Shown: positions 46,800 to 60,049, counted from the stretch's first letter. The stretch is DNA of 64,000 nucleotides from Erythroxylum novogranatense (GCA_029891385.1 CM057225.1:15924620-15988619), one strand, 5' to 3'. The notes: generated from the sequence alone by a model not told the origin. Numbers and translations are program-made.

Positions 46800-49636
46800 A
46801 AAACATTAACATTATCGTCAACACGTGTAATGACTAGGCAAATTAGGTTGTTATCTCTTTACATTCTTGTGTCACGTAATGGTTGTCCTGGGAAACAACA
46901 ATTCTTAGGGAAATGAGTGAGTAATTTGATACCATATTCGATAGACTAGTACTTGTCTGTGGTTGTGGGGTGATGTTTTACATCCAAGAGATTACTAAAT
47001 CATTTACATTAATTGTTTGTTTGTTTCTGTTCAGATTTCAGTAAGTTAGAGAAAAGGCATTGGCGACTAAAATGCTCGTGGCTGTTACATATTTGACTTA
47101 TATTTGTACACTCCTATATAATACTTATCTCCAATGGAACTTTTTGACAGTAAAGTATACATTATTCTATCATAAAGCATCAATCTTTTGGACTAGTATG
47201 ATGTTGTGGGTCAAAAACCATAATCAAGCTGAAGTTAAGGAAGATGGTATCTGTCACATTAACAATAAATATTTTAATGAATAGACGTCACTCATCTTAG
47301 ACTAAGACTGCTTAAATACATAAATCAGCAAAAGTGTTCACACCATGTACAAAAGCAAAAAAGAAAAGAAAAGAAAAGAAAAGCCGTATAATGCGTTGAT
47401 GGAAAGGAAATCTCATGGTTGGAGGAGAGTATTTTAAGTTACTAATGTTTTTATTTTAGTCCTTTAATTACCAAAATGTTTAATTTAATTTTACGTTAAA
47501 TTTTTAAATATTAATAATAGAAATTTACTTGACAAAATCTAAAATTGAAATATAAGTGAGAATAACGTGTATATCACGTGAAAATTTAAACAATAAATTA
47601 AAGAGGACTTCTCCGAATCAAGTCTCCGTCGCTTCATTCATGCAGTGTCTGCAGACTGCAGCTTCTGTTTTCAGACAATTTTCGTCCAACAAGCCAAGCA
47701 GTCTATTACTATGGTCAATAAACTTCAAGTCAGTAAGCGAGAGGTACACGATACATTTTAAAAGAAAGCACAGTATTACGGAGGAAAGTTGATAGTAATA
47801 GTTGGTTACCAGTTATAGTCAAAGAAGTGATCATTGTCCGAATGTATGTCCCTGACTTTATCAATCTTATACCAAACTATACATATTCGAAGCTATCGCA
47901 AAATAATTGTAGCTTAATGTTCCCATCCGAATAGATAGAAGGCAAGATTCCGGATTCATATACACGTTGTATCTAGAACTAAAAGCATTATAAAAGATAA
48001 AAAAAAATGGTATCAGTCATGTAGAACAGGTAATAGCATATTATAGTTCCGTAGACAAGATGTTGATTAATTGACTCAACTTCACTATCGGAATAGAAAT
48101 CTTTCTGTAGATGGATAGCAACTTGGTGCCTAACGTTCACGGATTTCCAAAAACTGCCAGAAAATGACGGCCTCCAACCTAGACTCTTGAGCTTACATTT
48201 TCTTCTAGTGCCTGTATTAGTATGTGGATCAGAAATTCAAAAGCTTCGTTCAACATTGACTCAGCCCTGAAGAATAGATTGTACTTGAAAGTATGTCAGG
48301 TGGGTTGAAGTCAATAGACTAAGAACAAGTTTTGTGGACAAAGACAAATAAGAACATTGATAATCAAAATTAGTTTGTAAAATGAGTTAAATTTAGATAA
48401 GGTTTTAAAAAATAAATTGACCGTGGAGACTCGTTAAAAAAAATCTTCATTAATTAAAAGATGTGAACCTTGTACGATAAAGCATAGGATGCTTCACAAA
48501 TCAAGTGACATGTTTTGCCTTTTCTTTGCTCTTGTCTTTCTCATGCATATGGTCCAATCATAAGAGTTTGAAATGGAAAAGATGCATGAACCCAACTTAC
48601 ATTATTGATGAATTCATTACCTATATAGATCATTCGCAATGTTGGGAACAATGCTCATTCCAAATCCAGATGTTTTCCGTTTATAACTCCAAAGGACTTG
48701 GTGTAATATTGCTGGACTCGTGTAATGGTGAAAAAGTCGAAGAGGTTGACCTTTTTAACTGAGCGTATGTGAGAACTAGGAAGGGTAGCTAATCTCTTGT
48801 TGCGATTCTATTCCCAAAATTGTAATTGTGTAGTTTGGATAGCAAACTAAGAGAGTTTGTGTTCTTGAACGTGCACCTAATCTTGTAAAAAGAACATGCG
48901 TAGGTGGACAAAAATGCTTTACGGTCAGCCACGTGTTGCGTGTTTCGTCTCCTGCTAAGTACCGACTAGCTAGCTAACCTACCGCCACCTCGCATGTTGA
49001 CCCTTACAAAAGCAAAAAGTGAGCAAAGCCAACGCCCGATGACTCCACTATCTAGAGCAATGGCACTTATAATGGCAACCCAACAATTTTGACTTACTAT
49101 TCTACTCTTCAGGAAATTCAACACTCTAAAGATTGGACTCTCATTTTTTCTCACAATCATGGCATACCATTTGTCTATGGCTCCTTCTCCTTGACAAGCG
49201 CAGGACTGAAATTATGATCACTCACTCACCCAGTCACCCTACCCGTTGCCGGAGGGAGCGACTGCAACCACAATGACAGTTCCAGTACTACACCATCAGT
49301 TCACACATTGCACGCAGATGTTATTCTGTCACACCACCAAAATGCATTCAAATTATTAGAATGGGGCGGCTTGTTTGATATGTAAAAGAAGCATGGACAG
49401 ATGTTAATCGTCTAGCCTGGAATATTATCGGTTGCAAGGGACACATATCAGGCGACCCCATGTTAAGATGGACAATATTGTTGGAACTTTGTAACTAGAG
49501 ATATAGATAAGCAGCAGCAAGCGCGTGCATAAAAGTGACAAAAACGCATTAAATGTGGATCACAAGGCTCGAAGCAGCGCATGAATTTCGTTGTCATGAA
49601 AGTGAAATAGAACAAAGTTAAGAGAGGAGAATCTTA
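46800..49636. other. Intergenic region, no gene recognised
   Basis: AT-rich, short unrelated open frames on both strands. Contains an AAAAG microsatellite at about 47357-47382. GC rises at 48950-49260 without a recognisable domain. No LTR, TIR or RNA gene was identified. Confidence 0.5.
47357..47382. repeat. AAAAG microsatellite
   Basis: About five tandem AAAAG/AAAGA copies. Confidence 0.85.
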
Positions 49637-49639
49637 TCA
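49637..49639. repeat. CACTA target-site duplication (left)
   Basis: TCA, equal to 58920-58922. Three-base duplications are the rule for CACTA elements. Confidence 0.85.
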
Positions 49640-49653
49640 CACTACAAGAAAAG
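49640..49653. repeat. CACTA terminal inverted repeat, left
   Basis: CACTACAAGAAAAG; inverse of the right end through CACTACAAGAAAA. Confidence 0.92.
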
Positions 49654-49659
49654 CCACGT

Positions 49660-50085
49660 TTTCCGACGAAATATTCTGTCGGAGAAAAGGTAGGTTTCGT
49701 CGGAGATTATAGTTACCGACGGAATCCGAAGAAAGATTAATCCGTCGTAAATATGGCTGTCGTTATTGATTACCGACGGAAATATTCCGCCGTGAATTGC
49801 CTACTTGCTAGCAAGCGGAATAATACCGTTGTTGAAGTTTTAAGCGAAATTGTTTTGGAAATGACGTCGGTGAAATTAACTAATCCGGAACGGAATATGA
49901 CCGTTGGTATTATTTAGAGACGGAAAAAGTGTCGCCAATATTCCGTAGTAAGTTATAAATTTAACGACGGAATTTTGCACGTCGCCAAATTGAGTTCATT
50001 TATGTGCCGACGGTATACCCGATTCCGTCGCTAAATATTTACCGACGGAAAACGTAATTCTGTCGGTGAATTAAAGATCTTACTA
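49660..50085. repeat. CACTA subterminal repeat array, left
   Basis: About a dozen copies of CCGACGGAA or its inverse TTCCGTCGG with one- or two-base variants, in both orientations. In En/Spm such motifs bind TNPA. Confidence 0.88.
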
Positions 50086-50409
50086 ATAAGGTGCATGTAT
50101 TAATCGATATCCACACATCAACCAGTACATCAAAGTTTTGAATAATAACAATTGGTTATACATTATGGGACATCCAGGCATCAACCAGTACATCAAAAGT
50201 AAATAATGTCAATTGGAATACAATTGGAGAAAAACACATCAAAGTAAACATAAATTGATATTATTGTACCTTAAAATCATGAGTTCGAAAATCTAAAGTT
50301 ATGGTGATCGTTGGTGGTCCTTGAGAGCTTCCTTCGATTGTTCGGAGGGTGGTGGCAATCGAGCTATCCGCAACCACTCTTCTCTCATCTTCGCCATCCG
50401 CTTTCGCTC

Positions 50410-50580
50410 ATTTGTATCAGATCCGCTCCCCGATTCGTTGCTCTGCTCCCTCATCCGTTGTTCCTCCCGCTTCTCATTTCGCTCATCCGTTGTTCCTCCG
50501 CTCTCTCGGCTCCCTCAACCGATGTTCCTCCCGCTCGACAGCCTCCTCAACCGTTGTTCCTCCCGCTCGCGCCCTCTTCC
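50410..50580 (-). repeat. ~33-bp degenerate repeat inside the TNPA-like gene
   Basis: Four or so copies of GGGAGGAACAACGG with variable spacers (minus strand), coding an arginine/glutamate-rich coiled-coil-like segment. Copies differ in length by non-multiples of three, which explains the frame changes. Confidence 0.75.
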
Positions 50581-51583
50581 AAATGAGCAATCTTGTCCAT
50601 TAATGCTTGATTGTGGCGGAGCTCGATGACTTCATTGTTGTTCGATGGCCTAGTGGACGCTTCTTTGTCTTGGACATGGAAGATTGGGAATAACACGTGT
50701 TCCCATACGAACCTAGCCCAAATATCACGCCACGGCGATCCACCACCCACGGCCTCAAAATACGTCGAGACACGTCAACAAAGTTGTTCCTCTTAAATGC
50801 CTGCCGCTCTATGGTTTGTTGTAATTGGTCCTATAAGGTATGTGAAGTTGACATTAAGACGGTCGACGGAGGAGTATTGAGAAATTACAAAAAACAATAA
50901 GCGGACATACATTCACTCTCGACAATGGTTGTTGATGAAGGTTACACCGTCGTGCTTCTTTGTGTGAGTGTCGCGAAATAAGCAAGGGGGGAGGCTTCGT
51001 GCCCAATGACTTCTCTACATAGAAAGACTAAAACGTTAGATGTGAAGTAGAAATCGTTTAAACCTCGGCAGAAGATCGTGAAGTTGTATGATATTCGCCA
51101 CAAGTTGGACAATGAAAATAAGTCAACAATGAACATAAGTCAACATAAGTGGCACCGGATAGGTAGACCATTATCATTATCCATAATACAACGAACCTAA
51201 CTATTGACAAAATTAGTGTAAAGTGTAGATACTTACAAGTCTGCTCGATGCTCTTGGTGAGTTATTGAGCCTCCCGTATGTACGGAAGACTCATTGACTT
51301 GGGCCTCCACGTCATTGGCTAGTTACGCCCCGAGATGGACATTGTTGCAGGTGATGCCCAATACGCCAACCAACGACTCCATATATCTTCAGAAATAAAG
51401 CGGGGTCGTGCACCAGCCTTGTTTATCGCGATAATGAAGTCGCGATAATGTGTACGAACCCGCCTCTCCCAGAATTTGTATATGCTCCCATCCAAAGTAG
51501 CGTCCCAAAAAAATGCTTTCTGATTAAAGAACAAACAAATATATGTTAGTTAATGTCAAACTATAAATATATTTATCATGACA

Positions 51584-51600
51584 CTATATATATATATATA
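51584..51600. repeat. TA microsatellite
   Basis: Short (TA)n run in a likely intron of the TNPA-like gene. Confidence 0.85.
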
Positions 51601-52126
51601 AATTATATAACAGAAATAATTATTGTACCTCGAACTCATTAAAGTACAATTGTTTCGTTGCTGCAGTGATATTCTTCCACGTATACCCATCGGGTTCAAT
51701 CCTTTCCTTAAAAGTGGAAGTCATCGCCTCGAAACCATTCGAGCATTTGCACGAACCTAAAACAAGAAGTCATTGTATTGCAAATAGACCAAAATAGTAA
51801 GTCTAGAAGCGATGCGTAATCCTATCATATTACTTATCGGTCATTGATGTAAGTGATATACTTTCGGCCATCATCTCCTACAGATCCAGGTTCAGGACAT
51901 GTCCTCTATCCCCTATTGTGGTATTGGATGATAAATGAGTTGGCACAGGGGATGGTGTGGCATTAGTAGCAGCAGGTGATGACTCATCTGCAACTGGAGG
52001 ATGTGTAGGAGGAGGAGGTGAGTCAGTGCGCGTCCCTGCATCGTGACGATCCACCTTGAGGCGGCTGCCCGCCAAACATCCTCTAAACCTCGGCGCGATA
52101 TCCTCACGTGGTCTCTTTGGTTCCAT

Positions 52127-53234
52127 ATTAATGAATGAAATACAAAATTTATCGAATTACATACATATAACAATCTTAAGAGCAATCGTTTAATGAAGTT
52201 ATTTACCTATAATCCAATGTCATTGAAAGTTAACAAACAAGTTAACAACAATATATTAACGTCAACAATTATATAATTACATTGTGTTTACCGTAATGAA
52301 ACATATACAACAACAAACATCTTTTCAACGTTGTCGAATTATGTAATACATCGATTAATTATTCCGTCGGATTCCATGTGACATGAGATTAGTATAAGTA
52401 AATGAGTCCCCAGTTGGATTTCGAGAAGCTTCACCGCACGTTCAAAGAAGCTCGGAAGCGAATGACGTCTCCCACCGGTGAAGGCCTTTGGACACTTTCT
52501 CTCAATAACGTTTTGGCTATAGCCATACCGTGAGGAAATTGTAAATGTTTCGCGCTCTTGGTACAAAGGACTAATTGTCCGGATGAACTAGTAGAAGGGG
52601 AATAACAACCGATTTGTCATTTCGGTCATATGTCGTAGTGTCATGGCGCCGCCTCTCGGCACTTATTTCTTCGTTCGTAATAAAGGACGCTTTGAGCAAC
52701 ATGAAGTTAAAACCATCAAATTACTATTATGTTATGGGCACGAACATAAGGAAATAAGATGTCTTGAATATGAACACGTACGTAATAATCATAGCAAACA
52801 CCTTGAATTAGAAGATCGGTCATGGATAGCAAACGAATCGGAGTGCTTTCCGCAACGCTGTTTCCTGTAATGGTTATTCCCTGGGACGGGACAAATTTTC
52901 CAAATTCCTCCCAACGGAAAGAATTATTACCGTCGGGAACCATTCGCCACATCGACATCCCTTGAATAAGAATTGCAATGATTAAAAGGAATACTGTATT
53001 TGGTACAGTCAATAGTCTATTACAAAGACATATTAATTGCTATCAGAACTTAAATGTAAATTACAATCATCTTCCTCGTCGGAAGAATAAGAATCAAACT
53101 CTTCCTCTTGTTCAGATCCATTGTTACCCTCGTCGGACTCTGCAGATGAAATATCAACATAAGCATTAGAAGGATCGTGCAAAGGTTCTGTGTCGTCACA
53201 CGTTATTGTATCATGAATAGAAGCCACGTCTTCT
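52127..53234. other. Spacer between the two CACTA genes
   Basis: Minus-strand open blocks (52566-52339, 53012-52716, 53227-53033) may be 3' parts of the TNPD gene; 53227-53033 is acidic (SSAESDEGNNGSEQEEEFDS), typical of the C-terminal tail of CACTA transposases. The rest is AT-rich. Confidence 0.5.
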
Positions 53235-54640
53235 TGAAACGCTTCACTGTCAGTTCACTCCTCTACGTTTGTATAGGATTCAAACACTCCCCTAGGTTTA
53301 ACTTTGCACACCGCCAACCAATCCGCCTTATCACGTCGTAAGCTTGGAAAAGGGACATAACACACCTGTCTTGCTTGCATAGCCAAGATGAATGGTTCAA
53401 ATTGTCTCAACCGTCTACGAAAATTTATTTCAACGACATTGTATCGGTTATGCACTTTTGTTCCAACGTTTGGTGTCGGGTCATACCAGTCACATTTAAA
53501 TATCACACATCGCTTAATTGGCAACGCAGGGTACTCAACTTCAAGTATTTCAATTATTTTCCCATAATAATCCATCAATTCTCCCTGTATCGAAACCCCA
53601 CTGTTCATACTTGACATGGTTTGTATTGGATTCTCCGTAGCCTATGTAACAGGAAGTAGCAAAGGAAAGGGAACAATGTCATCGGAACATGTTAACATGG
53701 TGGTTAACAATAGGAATAGTTTAAGGTGAGAACTTACATATCGTGCGAACCATCGAGGGAATTGTTTTCTAACTTCGTTATTCATGTCATCCTGTGTGAT
53801 ACCAGGCATTACCTCGTGCAACAATGCCTCGTATAACCTGCATATGACATGACACCAATCAGAAACGTTCAACACAATAACACCTACAATGGAGCATACC
53901 GGTTGTGCAACTCACTGTACGAATGGAAGAACCTCCTGACAGTTCAATAAAATGTACCCATGAGCAGCATCAATTTCCTCCTCTGTTAGCATTCGTCTTG
54001 TTGCACGTCCAGATGTCCGTCCTGGATATGTAAAAATTGAAAAGTTCCCATCCGCACCACTTGTTCCTCCCCCATCGTCGTTACGAGGAACTTGTCTCGC
54101 CCTTGTACGCACATGAGGCTCAAAATAATGTCCACAAAACGTACTAGCTTCCTCAACTAAATAAGCATTACATATGGAGCCCTCAACTCTAGCTTTGTTT
54201 TTGACATTTTTTTTAGATGATGTAAATACCTATAATAAAGCATATGGTTATTACAATGTTAGAGACGCATAACATGTACAAATGGGTAACGATATGATAA
54301 GACAGGACTTACCTCTCAAATGGATACATCCATCGATATTGGATTGGACCGCAAGTTTTGCCATTATGGTAAATGCACGGTAGATGCTCCATGCGATCAA
54401 ATAAGCTAGGAGGAAAATCCTTCTAACTTGCACAAAATAACCGGAATTTCATTCTCTAGTTTTCCATTTCATCTAAATTGATTTGAGATGATGTTAAGCT
54501 TTTGAAAAACAAGCTCAACTCATTAATGGTTCCCATACCTTAGAAGGTAGCAACTCGCGAAAGGCAATTGGAATTAGCCTTTGCATAAAAACATGAAAAT
54601 CATGACTTTTCATCCCAAATAATTTGTACTTTCTCATATC
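53235..54640 (-). pseudogene. TNPD-like transposase, C-terminal part (DUF4218- and DUF4216-like)
   Basis: 53617-53255 carries YYGKIIEILEVEYPALPIKR, VIFKCDWYDPTPNVGTKVHN and FILAMQARQVCYVPFPS: the DUF4216-type domain of plant CACTA transposases. 54112-53912 reads RMLTEEEIDAAHGYILLNCQ and 53875-53740 QFPRWFARYV, the linker that usually precedes it. 54640-54250 is the degraded DUF4218-type region. Introns probably lie at about 53740-53640 and 54240-54130. It continues the transposase of 54895-56557. Confidence 0.8.
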
Positions 54641-54894
54641 TACACACCTAGACAGTTTGACACATAACCATCGAAAACTTGAGTCCTTTCAACCATTCAC
54701 ACAAATGCTCCTTTGTTGCTTGTCCAAAGTGTAACATGCTTTGGATATTTACCGATATGAGACATCTTTATGTAACTCATGTCTTCTACAGAGCAGTTCC
54801 AAATCAGCTCTGGATTTCGCATTGTCTTTTGTCTTCCCTTCAATGTTCATAATCGTATTGAACAAGTTGTCAAACATGTTTTTCTCAATATGCA

Positions 54895-56557
54895 TCACGT
54901 CCAGATTATGTCGTACCATATTTGTTTTCCAATATGGTAAATCCCAAAATATGCTTCGCCGCCAACCAAAGTTTTGGTGATGCTTCGATTGACTTCATCG
55001 ACTTCAAATTCGATTACTTTAAGCAACCCCAATGCCTCAATCTCTTGCAAGATCTCAACACCACATTTCGGAGGTGGAGCTGGTTGTTTGACTATCTTAT
55101 TTTTCTTAAACTTATATTCATTACGCCTAAATGGATGATCAGGAGGAAGGAATTTCCTGTGATTGTCAAACCAACAAATTTTGCCACCGAATGGAAGATA
55201 AAACGCATCTGAATCATTGCCGCAATGAGGGCAAGCCAACTTTCCAGCTGTGCTCCAACCAGATAACATGGCCAAAGCCGGGAAGTCACTTATCGTCCAC
55301 ATTAAAGCTGCTCTCATGATAAAATTCTGTTTCAAAGATACATCATATGTTTGCACACCAGTTTCCCAAAGATGCTGCAATTCTAATATCAGCGGTTGTA
55401 AGCATCTATTTTTTGCTTGGGATTTGTTGGTCCTGGCACAATAACTGTAAGAAACATGTACTCCTCTTTCATACACATCCACGGAGGCAAATTATAAGGA
55501 GTAATTATCACCGGCCAAGATGAATATTGCTGCCCGGATTGACCAAACGGTTGGAATCCATCAGTCGACAATCCCAACCGCACATTCCGACTTTCAACTG
55601 CAAAGTGCTGATGGGTGTCATTGAAATGTTTCCATGCCAGTGCATTTGATGGATGACGCATTACTCCATCTTCCTGATCGTGCTCAGCATGTCATCTCAT
55701 GTGACATGCAGTCACATCAGATGCATAAAGTCTCTGCAGTCTCAGAGTAAGCGGGAAATAATACATCCGCTTCCATGGAACTAATTTCTGTTTCATTGGG
55801 CTTTTCGTGGCTTAAACCTCGATTGACCACAAAATTTGCACTCATCTATGTTCACATCATCTCTCCAATACAACATACATCCCAACCGACAGCAATCAAT
55901 TTTTTGCACTGGCAACCCAAGGCTCCGAATCAGTTTCTTCATATTGTAAAAGCTGTCAACCATTGAATGATCAGCGGGTAGTGATTCAGTATACCACTCC
56001 AGAATGTTATCAAAGCAACGATCCGATATGTGTCCTTCACTCTTAACGTTCAAAATTCGCGCAATTGAAGACAATTGCGTCATTTTTTGACAACCGGGCC
56101 ACAATTCTCGGTCCTGGAGTAAGTCAAAAAATTTCCGTGCTTCTGCATTTGGTTCTTCTTCAACATTTATCGTATTTGTCTCAAAGGTGCAACCGACCCC
56201 ATCAAAGACCATTTGCCTGTACGCGTTTTCCGTTCCATGACCTCCCCTTCCAACCTCCCCTTCATACTCATTTACGTTGACAGACATTTGTGCTTCATTC
56301 CCCCTTGAGGTGCTACAAATTAACGGTTCGCCATGTCGTGTCCACTCAAAATAATTAGGCACAAACCCTTTTCGCAGCAAATGCAACTTAACTTCATCAA
56401 GAGTCAGGAAACATTTGTGCTTGCACTTGCTACATGGACATCTGATCTTTTGTCCATCCATATATGCATGTTGAGAGCATGCATAATGAATAAAACTGTC
56501 AACTCCATGAACTAATTCAGGATTAATGAAGCCCGCAGGGGTTAATCGTCTATACAT
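54895..56557 (-). pseudogene. TNPD-like transposase, N-terminal and tnp2 domains, broken
   Basis: 56557-55793 is open (254 codons): MYRRLTPAGFINPELVHGVD, IRCPCSKCKHKC and FVPNYFEWTRHGE form the transposase-associated zinc region. 55661-55389 and 55482-54895 carry the tnp2 domain: ESRNVRLGLSTDGFQPFGQS, VIITPYNLPPWMCMKEEYMF, MLSGWSTAGKLACPHCGNDS. Lesions: a one-base shift near 55800, TGA for a conserved tryptophan at 55692-55694, and an indel near 55390-55400. In the family the protein cuts the TIRs and moves the element. The 5' region and first exons may lie at 56580-58340. Confidence 0.88.
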
Positions 56558-56579
56558 TCAAGATCTATCCTGCCAGCTC

Positions 56580-58340
56580 ATAGCTGCGATACTGTTAATT
56601 TCAATAAGTCAATCAATTGTCAGTATAATTCATGTATGACACATATAACAACGTATGTCAGTATCATTAATTAATTGTTATACGAGGGTCATGCTGACAA
56701 GTAAAGCCAACTCACAACTAATCTCTAAACTACATGTCCATACTTACCGCTTGTCAACAACTCATGTTACTTATCGAAATTAAACATTAATAATATCAAA
56801 GAAATTCACAACCATACAAAATTTTATTATAACGTCAAATAATATTAATGAGATATATGCTTAAAGTTACCACAATTGAAGTAAAAGTATAGTTGTCATA
56901 TCAATACCTGCGTAGGTTTATCTTAACGTTCCTCCAAAGTATAAATACCGAGGACAATACAGTTCCTACAACAAAGAAAATAACATTGTGTCTTATCATA
57001 TCGAGGTCAGTAGCATTTATCATGCAATGATTGAACACCTAATTTATTGAAATGACTAATATAAGATTGTAAAAAGTTTGTTATATATGGAATTACTTTA
57101 TAATTTTTTTCTTGGTCTACTTGATTTGAATTTAAAATGATTGTTATATATGTTATATCTTTCTATTATAATAACGAAAATCATTCATTGATATATTTAA
57201 TAAACTATTACACAAAAATAAAAAGTATAAAATTGTAATATTAAAACAATAATTAATTTATGTGAATAATTTGAAAATAACCTTTTATTAATTAGGAATA
57301 ATTACAACGTATTAGTAGATTTTTAAAACTCCGCACGTCCACAAAATTTCTAGGTTGTAATTGTAAATCTTTTAAATGTTATTTCTTTAAGAGGGTTAAA
57401 GTTTAGAGTTTACTTGTAGTATGCATACCCTAAGTGATCGCATTTCTTTTAAAATTCTACAGATTTTTAAAATTATTTAATAATAATGATAAAATTATAA
57501 GTTGCAATTAGGTAATCAATGAGGGAGGATTTTAAACTAAGAAATGCATGCATCCTATCATCATCTTGGTCCTCTATCCTCACGTTCCTCTTTTTAATTG
57601 TTAAATTAAAAAGTTCCTTTTAACGATAAAACTAAAATAATTAAACCATGACCCTTCTTGATTATTAAAATATGAGTTTGTAAATCTAAATTGAAGTATT
57701 TGTTCAATTGATAGATTACTACAATTACAAACTTAACTTAAATACAAACTTTATAAATTTAATTGAATCAATATGAAAATTAAATTTATTTCCTACAAAG
57801 AACTAAATAATTAATGGGTTCCCTAATTTCTGTTTCTTCTTTCCACCTGTCAATTTCGATCCTAATTGTTGTTTCATTCCATCTGTTTTGTTCCGCAATT
57901 TGCTCTTCTTTTATGTCTCAAATGAATAGATTCGATTTAAATGAAATAAAATCAATAAACTATTTAAAAAATCATACTATTTTATGACTGGGAACCTACC
58001 CTAAGATCGTTTATCATTCAATACAAATCTGGGAAAGTGCTACTCAAAACACCATTCATAACCATAATCTACATCATTTGGAGGGAGAAACTAACAAATA
58101 AAATCAATAACATTCAAACCAATTCAAACGAAATACATCCATGTTCAAAACCCAAGAGTTTTTTGATTTCACCTTCGGGAGGGAGCAGCCAACGTCGCCG
58201 GAGAGAGGGAGCAGCCAACGTCGCGACATCGTCGGAGAAGATGGAAGGAGAACGAAGGTTGGTCGCCGGAGGAAATGAGAGAGAAAGAGAAGAGGAGATG
58301 AGTCGGGGAAGGAGAGAAGGAAGACGGCTGGGTAGCGATT
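56580..58340. other. CACTA 5' region, no open gene
   Basis: AT-rich, intron- or promoter-like. At 58150-58340 GC rises with a GGGAGCAGCCAACGTCG word repeated twice, at about 58180 and 58208; a possible leader of the transposase transcript. Confidence 0.5.
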
Positions 58341-58344
58341 TAAT

Positions 58345-58905
58345 TTAATTTTAGCGACGGAATTAATCCGTCGGTATAATAAACATATATCGTTGGTGAG
58401 ATAAATCGGAAAACCTAATATACCGACGGATACTTTCCGTCGATGAAATTAATCTGGAAACCTAATATACCGACGGCTTATTTCCGTTGATTGTACTTCA
58501 CCCTCGACAAATTTTGCCGACCGAACTTCAATTCCGTCCCTTTTTACAGACTGAATAATTTTCAACGGCATATTTCCGTCGCCAAATTTTTTCCTTCACC
58601 CTTGGCAACGAATTTGGTGACCGTCGGCATTATTCTTTCTTTAATATGGCGACGGATTTGTTATCGTCGGTGAATCATTTCTACCGACAATTTCACCAAT
58701 CGAATATTTTATTCCGTCCCTATTTACGAATCAATAATTTCCATCGACATATTTCCGCCGCTAAAAGCCCCGAAAATTTCCTCTAACTTTGCCAACGGAT
58801 TTGAACCGTCAGAAATTATCTTCTTTTCATAAGACGGATTTGTGTTTAAATCGCAAGTAATGAGAGCTACATGGTCCGTCGGTAAATTTCCGTCGCTAAA
58901 TGACG
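58345..58905. repeat. CACTA subterminal repeat array, right
   Basis: A dozen or more ACCGACGGA / TTCCGTCGG-type words in both orientations, mirroring the left array. Confidence 0.88.
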
Positions 58906-58906
58906 A

Positions 58907-58919
58907 TTTTCTTGTAGTG
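58907..58919. repeat. CACTA terminal inverted repeat, right
   Basis: TTTTCTTGTAGTG, reverse complement of the left end. Confidence 0.92.
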
Positions 58920-58922
58920 TCA

Positions 58923-60045
58923 CTAACATCTTATGGCTCCGATAAGATAAGTAACATTCTATAAATATGTAAACTTTAAAAGGATATTTTGTTATTAAAA
59001 TTTAATATTCATATATAAGTGACTCAATTATAAGTCTATATATTTAATAAAATATTAAATGATTATAACATCGATTAATAATATCTTACAAATATTATTT
59101 TGTCGAGCAACTAGATAAAAGTCTAAATTATTAAATCAAATATTTTAGTAACTTTTGAATTTAATTAATATTAGTTATTTTTATTAAAAAATTCTTTTAT
59201 AGGAATTAACATAATGGTAAATATAGTAATCTAATGCTACCAACCTATTTATAAAAACCAATCAAACACATCTAACTATTTACGATCTTATTTAATTATC
59301 AAATAATTTTATTATTATTTAATTATCACAAAGATGTTTAAGTAAAATTATACAAATTTTTATAATAAAAGAAATCGTTTAAATAATCTTTGAATTGAGT
59401 AACTTAAACTATTTGATTTACAAAGACTACTTAAACTATTTGATTTAGTCATATTTTAATTAAACTTATGTGAATCTATGCAAAAGCATAAATCCAATAA
59501 TTATTACACGTGGTAAAGTATAATAAAATTACAAAAATTAAATTATTTTATTAACGTTTAATTATATTTTATAAATAATAAGTAATTTAAAAATAAAAGG
59601 AGAAACAAAAATAAACACAATATTATTTAATATTATGTTTTGATTTAAAATGTTAATATAATGTCCACGTTATAAGGAAAAATTACAAACTAATTGTAAT
59701 ATGTTCAAATATTTAATAAGTTAAAAAACTTTACTTTTAAATTATCACTTAGAACTCAAAAGACATAACTTAATCGAGAAATTTTTTAGCCCCAATTTTT
59801 AGTTGAAATATCTTATATTCCTATGTTAGTGAAAAAAAAATAGAGTGTAAGAAATACACTCAAGTATTTGAGGTATTTATAAATATAACAAGTTAAAGTT
59901 GTATAGCTAATAAAGAAGGTTATTTAGCTTAAGATTAAAAGTTAACGCTAACTTTCTCGATAATTTAGTTAATAAAGGAAGCTATTATTAGTTAACGTTA
60001 ACTTTTTCTTAAGGATTTACTACTTTTTAAATGAAAAATACTAAA
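58923..60045. other. AT-rich intergenic stretch
   Basis: Very AT-rich with no open frame of note. A GTTAACG word recurs at 59940-60005 (AGTTAACGCTAAC, AGTTAACGTTAAC). No gene or element end found. Confidence 0.5.
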
Positions 60046-60049
60046 AAGT

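Larger units (their letters stand above)
50299..52126 (-). pseudogene. TNPA/Ptta-like transposase gene of the CACTA element
   Basis: Starts MEPKRPREDIAPRF at 52126 with a proline/serine/threonine-rich N-terminus (to 51878). After likely introns (about 51877-51535) comes ATLDGSIYKFWERRVRTHYR and GARPRFISEDIWSRWLAYWA (51534-51340), hallmarks of the plant En/Spm Ptta domain. A further block (50750-50547) reads WARFVWEHVLFPIFHVQDK and passes into a charged EEQR-type repeat region. The frame must change to reach REEWLRIARLPPPSEQSKEA and the stop at 50299-50301. Function in the family: DNA binding at the subterminal repeats. Exon borders are only approximate, and the frame changes in the repeat suggest it is broken. 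Confidence 0.75.
49640..58919 (-). mobile_element. CACTA (En/Spm) DNA transposon, complete ends
   Basis: Left end CACTACAAGAAAAG (49640), right end the inverse CTTTTCTTG-type word reading TTTTCTTGTAGTG (to 58919). The 3-bp target-site duplication TCA is at 49637-49639 and 58920-58922. 9280 bp. Both genes read leftward: TNPD-like transposase (about 53250-56557) and a TNPA/Ptta-like gene (50299-52126). Subterminal repeat arrays at 49660-50085 and 58345-58905 are the expected transposase-binding regions. The transposase gene has at least three lesions, so this copy is probably not autonomous. Confidence 0.95.

Noticed and set aside
48505..48762. 85-codon plus-strand frame starting MTCFAFSLLLSF
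   Set aside because: It has a hydrophobic start like a signal peptide but no family motif, no splice or promoter support, and a chance length for AT-rich DNA.
50311..50629. Three overlapping plus-strand open frames in the CACTA element
   Set aside because: They are antisense to the C-terminal part of the TNPA-like gene; GC-rich repeat sequence keeps several frames open.
59930..60010. Repeated GTTAACG words as a possible MITE end
   Set aside because: No matching inverted end or target-site duplication was found nearby.
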